A stretch of 6,958 nucleotides of DNA from Spirochaetaceae bacterium (GTDB lineage: Bacteria; Spirochaetota; Spirochaetia; PWKH01): the NCBI GenBank assembly GCA_003557605.1, contig PWNW01000039.1, positions 1-6,958 of the forward strand, in the 5' to 3' direction. A program made the position numbers and the translations under genes. The notes beneath the pieces were generated by a model that was not told the DNA's origin, did no database searches, and worked only from the letters and a program-made list of their open reading frames with translations. Below are positions 6,197 to 6,958 of the stretch, in pieces. Numbering within the stretch: the first letter of the stretch is position 1; each line of letters starts with the position of its first letter.

Positions 6197-6958
6197 TCAG
6201 TCCTGTATCATACCGGCAAGCCAGGGATATTCAACCCTGATTCCTGACTTTATCACCAGTTCCACCTGCCGCAGCACCCCAAGGTCCTCAAGCGGATTGC
6301 CCCGCACCAGAACGATGTCTGCCTGTTTTCCCTTTTCCAAACTGCCGTGGGAATTCTCCAGTCCGCATATCTCCGCTGCGCGACTGCCTGCTGCCAGCAG
6401 GCAGTCGATCCTGGATAATCCGCACTGATGAAGCAGCTCCAGTTCCTGTGTCACATCTCCGAAGGTATCGGTGCCGCATCCGATGAGCAGGCCGGCATCA
6501 GCGGCCCTCCTAATGCTTTCCTGAAGAGGCACCACCACCCGTTGTGTAATCAGATCACCTAACTGTCTGCTGCCGAACTCCTGCTCCCTTGAAGCAACTG
6601 CGGTGATTCCAGATATAGTGGGTACAAAGGCAGTTCCTGTTTCAGCCATACGCTCAATGGCCTCATTGCTGAGACACACCCCATGCTCAATGCTGTCAAT
6701 CCCTGCCTTCAGGGCAGTAAGCACCGCTGCCTCACCCATTGCGTGGACCGCTGTCTTCTTTCCCCTTCTGTGGGCTTCGGTAATCCCCGCACGAAGCTCA
6801 TCCTCATCCATTTCAATCCAGGAGGGATCTTCATGCTCCGGCATCCCGCCGATGCCTCCGCTTCCCATGAACTTGATGAAATCAGCCCCGGCCTTCAGCT
6901 CACCGCGCACCGCCTTTCGAATTTCATAGGGACCGTCAGCCTCAACCGCCCCTTGATA
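6197..6958 (-). CDS. Metal-dependent amidohydrolase, C-terminal part (cut by right edge)
   Basis: The frame is open to the right edge, giving the last 253 residues. An internal GTG at 6910 is not a real start, because conserved sequence (VEADGPYEIRKAVR) continues upstream of it. Seen, numbered from the edge: GADFIKFMGSGG (24-35), with K29 at the place of the carboxylated metal-bridging lysine; AVHAMG (70-75) with H72; SIEHG (89-93) with H92; VPT (112-114); GCGTDTFG (160-167) with D164; and the closing GSLEKGKQADIVLVRGNPL (205-223). This matches the amidohydrolase-superfamily group annotated as imidazolonepropionase-like or Xaa-Pro/Xaa-Arg dipeptidases. The N-terminal HxH motif lies outside the window. 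It hydrolyses an amide or peptide-like bond; the substrate is unknown. It is upstream of the M19 gene in the same operon. One oddity: LLAAGSRAA replaces the common AAT-type helix start. Confidence 0.88.
   Translation of the reverse strand, partial: YQGAVEADGPYEIRKAVRGELKAGADFIKFMGSGGIGGMPEHEDPSWIEMDEDELRAGITEAHRRGKKTAVHAMGEAAVLTALKAGIDSIEHGVCLSNEAIERMAETGTAFVPTISGITAVASREQEFGSRQLGDLITQRVVVPLQESIRRAADAGLLIGCGTDTFGDVTQELELLHQCGLSRIDCLLAAGSRAAEICGLENSHGSLEKGKQADIVLVRGNPLEDLGVLRQVELVIKSGIRVEYPWLAGMIQD
6381..6407. repeat. 27-bp perfect inverted repeat inside the amidohydrolase gene
   Basis: Two perfect 13-bp arms, CGACTGCCTGCTG (6381-6393) and its reverse complement (6395-6407), with a single central base. 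As RNA it would form a 12-bp, GC-rich stem with a three-base loop. It encodes the IDCLLAAGSR stretch. No T-run follows on either strand, so it is not a standard terminator. Confidence 0.75.

Noticed and set aside
6197..6910. Complete short amidohydrolase starting at GTG 6910
   Set aside because: The frame continues to the window edge with conserved family sequence (VEADGPYEIRKAVR), so the gene is longer and cut by the window.
1..6958. tRNA, rRNA, CRISPR, insertion sequence or integrase
   Set aside because: No cloverleaf, rRNA block, regularly spaced direct repeat, transposase motif or flanking inverted repeats were found on either strand.

Overview
The window looks like an ordinary stretch of bacterial chromosome: tightly packed genes, AAGGAG/GGAGG-type ribosome binding sites, and a divergent pair of sigma70-like promoters. 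GC content is moderate (about 50 to 55% by eye). The sequence alone does not fix the taxon. The style would fit a free-living spirochaete or a Firmicute, but this is a weak guess. I see no tRNA, rRNA, CRISPR array, insertion sequence or phage gene, and no gene-free stretch longer than about 210 bp.

Layout. (1) 1-2180, minus strand: an FGGY-family sugar kinase (2180-825), then the N-terminal 255 residues of a major facilitator superfamily (MFS) transporter (765 to the left edge), probably one transcription unit. (2) 2181-2390: a 210-bp divergent control region with a promoter for each side and several short dyad symmetries over or between them. (3) 2391-3734, plus strand: a FAD-dependent oxidoreductase of the FAD_oxidored (PF12831) type. 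(4) 3735-3749: a 15-bp convergent gap without a recognisable terminator. (5) 3750 to the right edge, minus strand: three genes in operon order, an amidohydrolase of the imidazolonepropionase/Xaa-dipeptidase type (cut by the right edge), an M19 'renal dipeptidase' family protein and an aspartase/fumarase-superfamily lyase. The last two overlap by ATGA.

How they may work together. The right-hand operon reads like a small-molecule catabolic set: two metallohydrolase-fold proteins that would split amide or dipeptide-like bonds, and a lyase that would eliminate an amine (or water) from an aspartate-like product. The divergent pair supplies a flavoenzyme, a kinase and an uptake or efflux permease. 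No substrate can be named. Two of the enzymes differ from textbook relatives at active-site positions. The M19 protein lacks the first metal-binding His/Asp pair and the bridging Glu. The lyase has Cys where aspartases have His or Gln. The cluster may therefore act on a non-classical substrate; this is inference.

The most unusual DNA-level signals are two long perfect palindromes inside coding sequence, a 22-bp one at 6035-6056 and a 27-bp one at 6381-6407, with a 14-bp one at 6142-6155 between them.
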